DNA of 64,000 nt from Microvirga ossetica (lineage in GTDB: Bacteria; Pseudomonadota; Alphaproteobacteria; Rhizobiales; Beijerinckiaceae): contig NZ_CP016616.1 in NCBI RefSeq assembly GCF_002741015.1, positions 417,501 to 481,500 on the forward strand, written 5' to 3'. Both the position numbers and the translations under genes were made by a program. How positions within the stretch are numbered: the first letter of the stretch is position 1; the number at the start of each line of letters is the position of its first letter. This document shows positions 17,684-26,663 of the stretch, in pieces. The notes beneath the pieces are model-generated. The model was not told the DNA's origin. It did no database searches and saw only the letters and a program-made list of their open reading frames with translations.

Positions 17684-18244
17684 TCAGGAACTGGCGTGGT
17701 CCTGGACCCGGCACAGGAGCGACAGGTCGGCATCTGGACCTGCCGTAAGCTGCAACGCCATGAATTGGTCGATTTGAGCCTGGAGGCGGTCCATCTTGTC
17801 GTTCAGGGCTGCGATCTCCGCTTCACTTTTCAAGTTGATCTCATAGTCCATCGCTGCAGCAAGGCGGTCCTTCGCGGCGTGACGATTCTGGCTCATCATG
17901 ATGATGGGCGCTTGCACAGCGGCGAGCATCGACAGGAGCAAGTTCAAGAAGATATAAGGGTAAGGATCGAAGGCGTTGGAGGCGAGCAGAATGGTATTGA
18001 TCAGCGCCCAGCCTCCGAGAAACAGACCGAAGCCCATGATAAAGCTCCAGGAACCGCCGATGGCCGCAACCCGGTCGGCCAGACGCTGGCCCAAGGTGAG
18101 GCGGCCGTCAAACTCCTGATTCAGGTTTTTGGCTGTATGGACGCGCCGGGCCACCCGCGCGATGACGCGCCGCCCCCGGGTGCCAAGTGGAGAAAGGCCC
18201 GCATGTAACAGATGCTGGGCAAGGAAGCGAATTTCTGCATTCAT
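17684..18244 (-). CDS. DUF1003 membrane protein
   Basis: A 186-residue protein whose core is DUF1003: LTLGQRLADRVAAIGGSWSFI, a first helix, DPYPYIFLNLLLSMLAAVQA as the second helix, then IIMMSQNRHAAKDRLAAAMDYEIN and a C-terminal coiled coil. The two helices anchor it in the inner membrane with a cytosolic coiled-coil tail; the molecular role of the family is unknown. The ATG follows a strong GGAGGGTGA site. The last 20 residues (DLSLLCRVQDHASS) are not typical and may be extra sequence. Confidence 0.82.
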   Translation of the reverse strand: MNAEIRFLAQHLLHAGLSPLGTRGRRVIARVARRVHTAKNLNQEFDGRLTLGQRLADRVAAIGGSWSFIMGFGLFLGGWALINTILLASNAFDPYPYIFLNLLLSMLAAVQAPIIMMSQNRHAAKDRLAAAMDYEINLKSEAEIAALNDKMDRLQAQIDQFMALQLTAGPDADLSLLCRVQDHASS

Positions 18245-18684
18245 GGCTCACCCTCCTTTCAACCGACCGTCCTGGGCCAGCGGCAGGTGAACCGATCAGG
18301 AGATCAGGCCCCTGCGCAGAACCGTGACGGGATGGTCAATCGACTGTGACTGTCGCTCGGCATGACACTCAGGTTTCCTCTTGAAGTACGTGCCTCATGT
18401 GGCAACGCATCCGCAAAACGCAATATAACTCTTACGGTTCCAGGCCGCGTCAGTCAGGCGCGATCGACGGCGCGGCCAGCTTCGTCGGGGCCGTCGCGCA
18501 AGCCACCCGCAGAATCAAATTAAAAGAGGGAGCTCTGTATTCTCACCAAGCACCTTCACGAGGATCAAGGTGCCGACAGGAGGTGATTAGGTATTCATAA
18601 CGCGGCCGTTTGAATGATCAGGCTGATTAGGGCAACGATCCATAATGTCGACTGCAGGTGGTTTTGGCTTTACGAAGCTTTTGA
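18245..18684. other. Non-coding stretch, nothing recognised
   Basis: About 440 bp upstream of the DUF1003 gene. No convincing frame, RNA gene or repeat. Confidence 0.4.
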
Positions 18685-19038
18685 TCAGCTGTGATTTCGA
18701 CTGTATCGCCTCGTGTTGCTGATCATCTCCACCGCAGCACTCAGTTCTTCCTCACCAAGCTCAACGCATCCATAGCTGTCGATCGTGGCTCCGTCGCTGC
18801 GTGAGAAGACCTCAAACCACAAAGGTGGTAGCGACGAAAGTGCACGTGCTCGAGGAAGCTCCGTGAGTTGAACCTCGATCCCTCCGAACGGTCCCACCGT
18901 TGCAGTCCGACAGTCATACTCATCAGGTTCCGTCACTTCAAGCTTGATATAAGCCTGGACGAGCTCGCGTTCGAGCCATTCACGATCGCTCTCAGCTGAA
19001 GCAGCATGATCCAAGCATTTCCCATTGTATCGGGACAT
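18685..19038 (-). CDS. Hypothetical protein, 117 aa
   Basis: A soluble acidic protein with no signal peptide or membrane segment. Central hydrophobic strands (VGPFGGIEVQLTEL, PPLWFEVFSR) suggest a small alpha/beta fold. The ATG has GAGGAAAGAGA immediately upstream. A strong motif copy (reverse form, 19192-19211) lies about 154 bp upstream in the orientation of this gene, so it may belong to the same regulon as deg. No family is recognised. Confidence 0.5.
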   Translation of the reverse strand: MSRYNGKCLDHAASAESDREWLERELVQAYIKLEVTEPDEYDCRTATVGPFGGIEVQLTELPRARALSSLPPLWFEVFSRSDGATIDSYGCVELGEEELSAAVEMISNTRRYSRNHS

Positions 19039-19191
19039 TCTCTTTCCTCACCAGCTACGAGGGTGTGAACAGAGTGTCGATAAGCTCCACGACAAGTAGT
19101 CTGAGTGACGCTCTTATTTGGTCGGAGACAAAAGAACCCGGTGAGCATCAACATCGTTATCGATGGAGATGGCCCTCGTTCAGCCTGAGGG

Positions 19192-19211
19192 CAGCCTGTG
19201 AGATCTGACAG
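19192..19211 (-). promoter_or_regulatory. Dispersed oriented motif, reverse form
   Basis: CAGCCTGTGAGATCTGACAG, a near-perfect reverse-form copy upstream of the minus-strand gene starting at 19038. Confidence 0.7.
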
Positions 19212-19235
19212 TCACACTGCGGAAGTACAAGGCAA

Positions 19236-19250
19236 GGTCAGATCTCACAG
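19236..19250 (+). promoter_or_regulatory. Dispersed motif core, second nearby copy
   Basis: GGTCAGATCTCACAG, the core in opposite orientation, 25 bp beyond the copy at 19192. The pair could bind cooperatively. Confidence 0.5.
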
Positions 19251-19416
19251 TCCCCTAGCCGGCGGCTCCAGCACTGTGCTCTGGTGATACAACGATAAAA
19301 GGTCTGGAGTTCACCGGGGATCGAAGTGACTGCTTGCGTGATCGCCACGTGGTGTATCGATAGCAATCTCGCAAGCAGCGGAAGCGCCACAAACGTCGGT
19401 CGACCCCGGCGCTCGC

Positions 19417-20016
19417 TCACCTGGTGATCAGGCCTTGGTCAATAGCCTTGACAACCGCCTGCGTGCGGTTAATGACGTCAAGCCGCTTCATGGCCTGATC
19501 GCAGTGAAAATTGACCGTTCGCTCGCGGATGCCCAGGATAATGGCGATCTCGGACGAGGTCTTGCCACGCCCGACCCAGGTCAGGATCTCGCGCTCGCGA
19601 TCGGTCAGATGAATGTCAGATGGTGGCCCGAACCGGTCATATCGGCGCCGGAGCCTGTTCTCGATCACGGCGCCGAGCATCTCGAAGTCGACAGGCTTAG
19701 TCAGGTAGTCGTCCGCGCCGAGCCTCCGCCCGATCAGCTCGCTGTCCCGGTCACCGAGTGCAGTCAGAAAAACGAATGGGATCTCGGCAAATGCCGATCC
19801 GGCTGCTGCTACCCGCTCCAGAAGCTCGAAGCCAGTCATGCCCGGCATGCGCACGTCGCAGACCACCAAGTCGGGCGGGGTCGATAAGATGGCGGCGAGA
19901 CCCCGCTCGCCATCCGGTGAGCGCTCAACTGTGTAGCCGAGCTCGCTCAGCGCCTCCACCAGAAGGCTCGCCGTCTCGTCGTCGTCCTCGATACACAAGA
20001 TCCTGCTCACTCGCAT
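19417..20016 (-). CDS. LuxR/NarL-type response regulator
   Basis: From MRVSRILCIEDDD the protein has a receiver domain with an acidic pocket (Glu10, Asp11-13), phospho-acceptor Asp54 (VVCDVRMPG), the TALGD segment and Lys in YLTKPVD. A LuxR-type helix-turn-helix follows: LTDREREILTWVGRGKTSSEIA, then GIRERTVNFHCDQAMKRL. It is the cognate partner of the overlapping upstream kinase. An earlier in-frame start at 20046 exists, but homologues normally begin a few residues before the first beta strand. It is a natural candidate for the protein that binds the dispersed motif; that is an inference. Confidence 0.9.
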   Translation of the reverse strand: MRVSRILCIEDDDETASLLVEALSELGYTVERSPDGERGLAAILSTPPDLVVCDVRMPGMTGFELLERVAAAGSAFAEIPFVFLTALGDRDSELIGRRLGADDYLTKPVDFEMLGAVIENRLRRRYDRFGPPSDIHLTDREREILTWVGRGKTSSEIAIILGIRERTVNFHCDQAMKRLDVINRTQAVVKAIDQGLITR

Positions 20017-21634
20017 CCTCCCGCGGTGATGGCCCTGGACCGTCAATCGGCAACGACACCGTCATCCGTGTCCCCCGACCGACCTCGCTGTCGATTCGGA
20101 GGCTGCCCCTATGCTGACGAACGATCAGGTCGACAAGATACAGCCCCACGCCGGTGCCAGGGAGGGTGCCGACGTTACTGCCACGATAAAAACGCTCACG
20201 AACCCGATCGATCTCATCGGGTGGTATGCCCACACCCCGATCCTCAACTGTAATCTCAACGCAGGCGTCCGTTACCTTTGTCACCAGCGTAACAATACCA
20301 CCTTCCGGCGAGTATTTGAAGGCATTCGAAATCACGTTGCTGAAAGCGTAATAGAGGAGTTCCGGGTCGCCCGTGATTTCTTGAGGCAGATCGCCGATCT
20401 CCTCTTCAAGGATATCGCCCATGCCAATCTCGCGATAATAACCCTGGAGATCGCGCAACATCCGGGAGAGATCAAAGCGGCGTGTCCGGGGCTGGGCCTG
20501 TCCGCTCGCTATCTCCATGGCACCGGTAAAGCTGACCACGAGGCTGGTCATCCGGAAGACCGCAGCCCTGATCTTGTGTGCGCGATCGGCAATCTGGCTC
20601 GGAGGGACTTGGTCCTTGGTTGCAAGGAGACGCTGGGCGTGGCCATCAATGCTGGTCAGCGGCGTGCGGAACTCATGCGACATAGTCGTTATGAAGTTGC
20701 GTTGCTCAACCGCGAGCGCCCGCTCCTTCTCGAGGGCCCCCGCCAGAATGTCGGCCTGTGTTGCGAGGCTCTTGCGCGATTCCAGAAGCTCGATCGTGTT
20801 TCGCCGAAAGACAGCGAGTGAGCGTGCCACATCCCCGATCTCGTCTCGCCGGCTCTCGAACGGGACCGAGAAACGCGTGTCGTGGGAAGCGAGGCGCCGC
20901 ATCAGTCCGGCAAGATCGAGAAGTGGGCGCGAGAAGGAGTGCCACAGATAGGCGGTAAGGGTTACAAAGAGGACGAGCATGGCAAGGATCAGGTCCGACA
21001 CGAAGCGCTGCGCTCGCGCGATCGCTTCGGCTGCAGCCTTGCGTGCTGCGTCGGCCTTTGTCTCGGTGAGATCGATCAGGCTGCGAAGACCGTCAGCAGC
21101 CGCTTGAAAGCTCGAGTGCGCCTCCCCCTCGAACAGGGCAGTCGCCGCGTCTCCCTGTCCACCTTGAGCCAACGCTACGATTGCTTGCGCATGTTGGCCA
21201 TGATCAGTCCAATCCTTCAGGAAGCTGTCAAATGCCAGGCTTTCATCACGATCGTGCGGGATCGAGCGATAGCGTTCGACGTCTTGCGTAATTTCATTGA
21301 GAGTCCGCAGCAGATCGTCTGAGCTGGTCGAGATACCTGACGCATCACGGTGGAGCAGAGCCTCAGCCTCCTGCGCCCGAACCGTCGCAATGTGATGGTT
21401 CACCGTCCCCAGCAGCCGGACCGAATCCAGCCAGCGATTGTGGACCTCCCCCGACACGGCATCCACATGGGCAAGCCGATCGAGGCTCAAAACCCGCACA
21501 GTGACGACGGCCAGCACGAAGAGGGCAGCCAGAAGGGCAAGCTTGGCCGGCAGAGAACTGCGTCGAGAAAATAAAGGACGAGACGATCGCATGATCCGCT
21601 CCGCGTGGGCCATTGCATCACGTTTCAGCTTCAT
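19925..21634 (-). CDS. Membrane sensor histidine kinase
   Basis: A 569-residue kinase: a first membrane helix (about 28-50), a roughly 160-residue periplasmic four-helix-like sensor, a second helix (about 212-232), a HAMP domain, then HisKA with His320 (MSHEFRTPL) and an HATPase with SNAFKYS (N box), DRGVGIP (G1) and GTGVGLYLV (G2). All catalytic boxes are present. The C-terminal 35 residues after SLPIDGPG run over the start of the response regulator in another frame; an overlap of about 92-122 nt is unusually long. The start at 21634 lies divergent from the RND pump, with a motif copy between them. Confidence 0.9.
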   Translation of the reverse strand: MKLKRDAMAHAERIMRSSRPLFSRRSSLPAKLALLAALFVLAVVTVRVLSLDRLAHVDAVSGEVHNRWLDSVRLLGTVNHHIATVRAQEAEALLHRDASGISTSSDDLLRTLNEITQDVERYRSIPHDRDESLAFDSFLKDWTDHGQHAQAIVALAQGGQGDAATALFEGEAHSSFQAAADGLRSLIDLTETKADAARKAAAEAIARAQRFVSDLILAMLVLFVTLTAYLWHSFSRPLLDLAGLMRRLASHDTRFSVPFESRRDEIGDVARSLAVFRRNTIELLESRKSLATQADILAGALEKERALAVEQRNFITTMSHEFRTPLTSIDGHAQRLLATKDQVPPSQIADRAHKIRAAVFRMTSLVVSFTGAMEIASGQAQPRTRRFDLSRMLRDLQGYYREIGMGDILEEEIGDLPQEITGDPELLYYAFSNVISNAFKYSPEGGIVTLVTKVTDACVEITVEDRGVGIPPDEIDRVRERFYRGSNVGTLPGTGVGLYLVDLIVRQHRGSLRIDSEVGRGTRMTVSLPIDGPGPSPREDASEQDLVYRGRRRDGEPSGGGAERARLHS

Positions 21635-21669
21635 AAGTCTACCTTAACCCCGCGACCATAGCCGTACCC

Positions 21670-21693
21670 CTGTCAAATCTCACAGACTGACAT
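21670..21693 (+). promoter_or_regulatory. Dispersed motif between kinase and efflux genes
   Basis: CTGTCAAATCTCACAG then ACTGACAT, in the divergent region between the kinase start (21634) and the membrane fusion protein start (21741), oriented toward the pump. It is the closest relative of the copy at 12712. Confidence 0.7.
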
Positions 21694-21740
21694 CGTGACC
21701 GGGCCGCCCGATCTTCGTGTCCAAGGACGAGGATCAGGAG

Positions 21741-22931
21741 ATGGCGGTGGACAGGAACGATCGCTCTGCGAAACGGCAGCCTCTCATTCCTCGCATCGTC
21801 CTCGTGCTGGGGGTGGCCACGGCTGCAATAGAGCTGTGCGCGATCTGGCTGCATGCTGAACCGGCCACGTCGGCCTCCGCGCAGCACGCGGTGCCAGCCA
21901 TTCCCGTCCAGGCGACGGTTGTCAGCTCGCAACCGGTCGACCTTTCGCTGACGGCCCTTGGAACGGTGCAGGCGTGGAACACGGCGACGGTCACGCCGCA
22001 AGTCTCGGGTCAATTGACCGAACTTCCGTTCCAGGAGGGTAGTCTCGTCCATGCTGGCGACATCTTGGTGCGCATTGACCCGCGACCATTCCAGGCCGCG
22101 CTCGATCAAGCCCAGGCCAAGAAAGCTCAAGATGCCGCCAATCTCGCTGCGGCACAGAAGAATCTTTCACGAGATCAGGTGCTTCTGACCAAGGGCGGCT
22201 TTGCAACCCAACAGACGGTCGACAATGAGCAGGCGCAGGTCGAAGCAGACAAAGCCATGATCGCAGGAGACCAAGCTGCCATTGAAACGTCTCAACTCAA
22301 CCTGGATTTTGCGACGATCAAGGCACCGTTCACCGGCATCATTGGCCTGAGCAACATAGACATTGGCAATGTTGTTTCGCAAAGCACCAGTATTGTTACG
22401 ATCACCCAGATCGAGCCGATTGCGGTCGAGTTCACCCTTCCTCAGGCTGACCTGAGTGACGTTCAGGCCGCATTCGCTCAAGAAAGGCCCGCGGTTCTTG
22501 TTTCCGATCAAAACGGCAAGACCCTGCGGGCGCGCGGCAGCCTCGATGTTATTAACAACGAGGTCGACTCGGCCAGCGGAACGATCAAGCTCAAGGCACG
22601 CTTCGACAACAAGGACCACAAGCTCTGGCCCGGGGCCTTCGTGCAGGTCCGGATTGTCACAGGAACTGTGCCAGATGCCATTGCTGTGCCCTCGCAGGCG
22701 GTCCAGCGTGGTCCGAACGGTTCCTATGTTTGGCTGGTTTCTCCCGACCATACCGTGCGGCCACAAACGGTTGCGCTCGGACAGATCCAGGACGAACGGA
22801 CCGTGATCACGAGCGGACTTTCGGCGGGCGACCGGATCGTCGTTGCGGGACAGTACCGTCTCACCCCAGGAGCTCGCGTGAGCGAGACCGACTCCGCGCA
22901 GGTCGCTCAAGCCCACGACGGCCAGCCATGA
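21741..22931 (+). CDS. RND efflux membrane fusion protein (MdtA-like)
   Basis: A periplasmic adaptor of a tripartite RND pump. It has an N-terminal anchor (IPRIVLVLGVATAAIELCAI), a lipoyl-like half-motif (VTPQVSGQLTELPFQEGSLV), a coiled-coil hairpin (residues about 110-170), a second lipoyl half (FATIKAPFTGIIGLSNIDIG), then beta-barrel and membrane-proximal domains. ATG 21741 is preferred (GAGGA 7 nt upstream); a GTG at 21717 would add 8 residues. It overlaps the pump gene by ATGA. No outer-membrane TolC-like gene follows, so a channel encoded elsewhere is probably used. Confidence 0.92.
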   Translation: MAVDRNDRSAKRQPLIPRIVLVLGVATAAIELCAIWLHAEPATSASAQHAVPAIPVQATVVSSQPVDLSLTALGTVQAWNTATVTPQVSGQLTELPFQEGSLVHAGDILVRIDPRPFQAALDQAQAKKAQDAANLAAAQKNLSRDQVLLTKGGFATQQTVDNEQAQVEADKAMIAGDQAAIETSQLNLDFATIKAPFTGIIGLSNIDIGNVVSQSTSIVTITQIEPIAVEFTLPQADLSDVQAAFAQERPAVLVSDQNGKTLRARGSLDVINNEVDSASGTIKLKARFDNKDHKLWPGAFVQVRIVTGTVPDAIAVPSQAVQRGPNGSYVWLVSPDHTVRPQTVALGQIQDERTVITSGLSAGDRIVVAGQYRLTPGARVSETDSAQVAQAHDGQP

Positions 22932-25900
22932 ACCTGTCTGCTCCGTTTATCCGCCGCCCAGTCGCGACCTCGCTGTTGATGTTGGCAATCGCCATCATCG
23001 GCATGGCGGCCTACCCATTGCTGCCAGTGGCACCATTACCGACTGTGGATTTCCCGACGATCCAAGTTTCAGCCTCGCTGCCGGGAGCCAGCCCGGAGGT
23101 CATGGCGTCGGCAGTCGCAACTCCGCTGGAGAAGCAACTCGGCATCATTCCCGGCGTGACGCAGCTCACCTCATCCAGCAGCCTCGGCAACAGCCAGATC
23201 ACAGTGCAGTTTGACCTGGGCCGTAACATTGATGCAGCCGCCCAGGATGTGCAGGCTGCCATCACGGCCGCCTCGGGCCAGCTTCCGCAAACCTTGCCGA
23301 GCCCCCCGACCTACCGGAAAGTCAATCCGGCGGATCCACCTATCCTCGTGCTCAGCGTTCGCTCCGATACCGTCCCGCTTACGCAGGTCGATGATTATGC
23401 GGAGAACATGCTCGCGCTGCAGATCTCGCAAATGCCGGGTGTCGCCCAGGTCTCGATTGGCGGGCAGCAACAACCGGCCGTGCGTGTCCAGGTCGATCCG
23501 GCGAAACTGGGCGAAAAGGGTCTCACGCTCGACGATGTTCGCGGCGTGATCGCTGAGGCGACAGTCGATGCCGCCAAGGGTACCCTGCGCGGTCCGACGC
23601 AAAGCTTCACCATCTACGACAATGACCAACTGACCAAAGCCGCGCCTTACAATGACCTGGTCATCGCCTACCGGAACGGCGCTCCGATCCGCATCCGCGA
23701 TATTGGCCAGGCCGTGGATGGCCCGGCCGACACGACCCTGGCCGCCTGGATCAATGGTCAGCGCGCCATCGCGCTGATCGTCTCCAAGCAGCCGGGAGCC
23801 AACGTGATCGACACCGTCGACCGGGTCAAGGCCGAGCTGCCGCGCCTGCGGGCCAGTATTCCGCCAAGCGTCGCGGTGACCCCGGCTGTCGACCGCACGA
23901 CCACCATCCGCGCCTCGGTCAGCGACGTGCAGTTCACGCTCATTCTAACGATGATTCTCGTGGTCCTGGTGATCTTCGTATTTTTGCGCAACCTGCGCTC
24001 GACGATCATTCCAGGGCTGGCCGTTCCCCTCTCCATTATCGGCACCTTCGCAGTCATGTATGCGTTGGGCTATAGTCTCGACAATCTCTCGCTCATGGGG
24101 TTGACGATTGCGGTCGGCTTCGTGGTCGACGATGCCATCGTGGTGCTTGAGAATATCGAACGACATATGGAGGAGGGCCTCCCTCCGCTACAAGCTGCGC
24201 TGACAGGCGCTGGCGAGATCGGTTTCACGGTACTCTCGATCAGCCTGTCACTCGTCGCCGTCTTCATCCCGCTGCTGTTCATGAGCGGCCTCGTCGGACG
24301 CCTTCTCCGCGAGTTCGCTGTGACTGTCACCGTCTCGATCTTGGTGTCACTCATCGTTTCATTGACTTTGACGCCCATGCTGGCGAGCCGATTTCTGAAG
24401 CCGAAACGCCCCTCGACAGAGCAGAGCCGCCTCTATCGGGCCAGCGAGCGCGCGTTCGAGGCGCTTATCCGCGGCTACGCGAGAACGCTAGACGTGGTGC
24501 TACAGCACCGAAGGCTGACGCTGCTCGGCTTCGCTGCGACAGTCGCGGCGACCGCATGGCTTTTCGTGACAATTCCAAAAGGTTTCTTCCCGATCCAGGA
24601 TACAGGCTTCATCATAGGCCAGACACAGGCGGCACCGGACGTCTCCCCCAGCGAGATGGCCCGCCTGCAGCAGGCACTGGCTGGCGTTGTCTCCAAGGAT
24701 CCGGATGTTGCGCAGGTGGTCTCGATGATCGGCGGATCTCGCACGGTCAACGAAGGACTGATCTATGCAAGTCTGAAGCCGCTCGACCAAGGCCGCGCCA
24801 GCGCCATGGAAATCGTGAATCGCTTGCGACCACAGCTTGCCCAGGTACAGGGCGCTCAACTCATCATGCAACCGGCCCAAGACATCACCGTCGGGGGCCG
24901 CCAGTCGAAGGGACTGTTCCAGTACACGCTCCAGGGTGAGCAGGCCGATGAACTGAGCACATGGACGCAACGGCTCTTCACGAGCCTTCGCAATGTTCCG
25001 CAGATCACCGACCTCTCGACCGATCAGGAGGCGAACGGGCCGACGGTTACCCTCACGATCGACCGCGACACCGCCGCCCGCTTCGGCATTCAGCCGGCCG
25101 CGATCGACGCCGTCCTGGCGGATGCCTTCAGTCAGCAACAGGTCACGCAGTTCTTCACTCAGTTGAACACCTACAAGGTCATCCTTGAGGTTCTGCCGAG
25201 CATGCAGGGAACACTGGAAACGCTCTCCAAGCTCTACATCCCGGCCCTCACGAACGGCCAGCCAGTGCCTCTCTCAAGCCTTGTGTCCCTCGACACCCAG
25301 CCGGTTGCTCCCCTGACGTTCACACATCAAGGCAGTTTCCCGGCCGTAACGTTCTCGTTCAATTTAGCTCCCGGCGCCTCGCTCAGCGATGCCGTGGATG
25401 CGGTTCAGGCGGCGCGGGCCGCTATCGGCCTTCCTCCATCCATCGTAGGATCCTTCCAGGGCAACGCGCAGGCCTTCCAAGACTCTCTGGCGAGCGAGCC
25501 TTTCCTCATTGTCGCAGCCCTGTTCGTGATTTACGTGCTTCTCGGCGTTCTTTACGAAAGCTACATTCACCCCCTTACGATCCTGTCCACTCTACCCTCG
25601 GCGGGACTCGGCGCACTGCTAATGCTGTCTGTGTTCCATATCGATTTCACGATCATCAGCCTGATCGGTCTCATCCTCCTCATTGGCATCGTGAAGAAGA
25701 ACGGGATCATGATGGTGGACTTCGCACTCCACGCAGAGCGCGAAGAGGGACTGCCGCCGGTCGATGCGATCCGTAAAGCTTGCCTGTTGCGCTTCCGCCC
25801 GATCCTGATGACGACCGTCTGCGCCATTCTGGGTGGGTTGCCGCTCATGCTGGCGCACGGGACTGGATCGGAGTTGCGCCAGCCACTCGGCTATGCCATC

Positions 25901-26023
25901 GTCGGCGGCCTCGCCCTGAGCCAAATCCTGACTCTTTTCTCGACGCCCGTCATCTACCTTGCCCTGGATCGATTCCGGGTGCGACCAATGCGGGAACGCC
26001 AAAGCTTTGCTCCGGCAGAGTAG
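22928..26023 (+). CDS. RND efflux inner-membrane pump (MdtB/C or AcrB-like)
   Basis: A 1031-residue RND/HAE1 transporter beginning MNLSAPFIRRPVATSLLMLA. Helix 4 carries the proton-relay acidic pair in GFVVDDAIVVLENIERH, and the second half has LLIGIVKKNGIMMVDFAL. Two large periplasmic porter loops and 12 helices fit the family. The start is the ATG overlapping the adaptor's TGA, although the frame is open further upstream. The pair exports drugs, bile-like compounds or other hydrophobic molecules; the substrate cannot be read from sequence. Control by the divergent two-component system or through the motif at 21670 is plausible. Confidence 0.94.
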   Translation: MNLSAPFIRRPVATSLLMLAIAIIGMAAYPLLPVAPLPTVDFPTIQVSASLPGASPEVMASAVATPLEKQLGIIPGVTQLTSSSSLGNSQITVQFDLGRNIDAAAQDVQAAITAASGQLPQTLPSPPTYRKVNPADPPILVLSVRSDTVPLTQVDDYAENMLALQISQMPGVAQVSIGGQQQPAVRVQVDPAKLGEKGLTLDDVRGVIAEATVDAAKGTLRGPTQSFTIYDNDQLTKAAPYNDLVIAYRNGAPIRIRDIGQAVDGPADTTLAAWINGQRAIALIVSKQPGANVIDTVDRVKAELPRLRASIPPSVAVTPAVDRTTTIRASVSDVQFTLILTMILVVLVIFVFLRNLRSTIIPGLAVPLSIIGTFAVMYALGYSLDNLSLMGLTIAVGFVVDDAIVVLENIERHMEEGLPPLQAALTGAGEIGFTVLSISLSLVAVFIPLLFMSGLVGRLLREFAVTVTVSILVSLIVSLTLTPMLASRFLKPKRPSTEQSRLYRASERAFEALIRGYARTLDVVLQHRRLTLLGFAATVAATAWLFVTIPKGFFPIQDTGFIIGQTQAAPDVSPSEMARLQQALAGVVSKDPDVAQVVSMIGGSRTVNEGLIYASLKPLDQGRASAMEIVNRLRPQLAQVQGAQLIMQPAQDITVGGRQSKGLFQYTLQGEQADELSTWTQRLFTSLRNVPQITDLSTDQEANGPTVTLTIDRDTAARFGIQPAAIDAVLADAFSQQQVTQFFTQLNTYKVILEVLPSMQGTLETLSKLYIPALTNGQPVPLSSLVSLDTQPVAPLTFTHQGSFPAVTFSFNLAPGASLSDAVDAVQAARAAIGLPPSIVGSFQGNAQAFQDSLASEPFLIVAALFVIYVLLGVLYESYIHPLTILSTLPSAGLGALLMLSVFHIDFTIISLIGLILLIGIVKKNGIMMVDFALHAEREEGLPPVDAIRKACLLRFRPILMTTVCAILGGLPLMLAHGTGSELRQPLGYAIVGGLALSQILTLFSTPVIYLALDRFRVRPMRERQSFAPAE

Positions 26024-26103
26024 ATTAACTCGTCTCCATTCCATCTCGCCATCCATTGGGGATATCGGCATGGATCGCTTTGGTCGATTCCTCCTCTTGA
26101 ATC

Positions 26104-26663
26104 ATGGCCGATGCCGGCAGCACTCGAGCCTTCGGGCCATCATTTGTGAGACACGCACAGGACATAACGTCGGGGATATCTCTCACGATTGCCGTGGGTC
26201 TTAGCGTCCTGCTCTATATCGGCACAGTCCATTGCCACTACGAGGCGTTGCGGATTATCTCCCAACTGGTGGAACGGTCCGGATTAAGCCGAGACTTCGC
26301 ATACTTCTCGTCTTGTTCGGCACCGTCCTGGCGCACCTTCTGGAAATCGTCTTCTACGCTCTCATGCTCTGGTATGCCGACACCATTGCTCATATCGGTG
26401 GGTTCACTGGACTTGGTGCAGACGAGGTCGCAAACTACTTTTACTTCTCGGCCGAGACTTTTACGTCCCTCGGAATGGGCGATCTGTACCAATGGGGCGC
26501 TTTGCGTCTGATGAAGAGCCTGGAAGTCCTGAATGGACTGCTTCTCATTGGATGGTCAGCATCATTTGCGTTTCTCGCCATGTCGCGCCTTTGGGCGCTT
26601 CACGCCTCCGCTGCTGCAGCCGAGACGCACGTGCTTTCTCACCGTGAGAATGACGAGCCATGA
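26104..26663 (+). pseudogene. Two-helix potassium-channel-like protein, frameshifted
   Basis: The C-terminal part, in frame from 26232, reads GTVLAHLLEIVFYALMLWYAD, then the pore loop FSAETFTSLGMGDLYQWG and a final helix SLEVLNGLLLIGWSASFAFL. This follows a small ion-channel family with a TFTTLGYGD filter and an E-x-x-NG-x-L-x-GWS motif. The matching first helix (ISLTIAVGLSVLLYIGT) lies in another frame from 26104, so a one-base shift near 26270-26290 separates the halves. The filter also carries Met for Tyr. It is a decayed gene, or intact with an assembly indel. Confidence 0.6.

Larger units (their letters stand above)
19039..19416. other. Intergenic region with two motif copies
   Basis: It separates the hypothetical gene from the response regulator and holds the motif copies at 19192 and 19236. 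Nothing else was recognised. Confidence 0.5.

Noticed and set aside
22730..22927. Upstream extension of the RND pump gene
   Set aside because: The open frame overlaps the adaptor gene, and family N-termini begin at MNLSAPFIRRP, whose ATG overlaps the adaptor stop.
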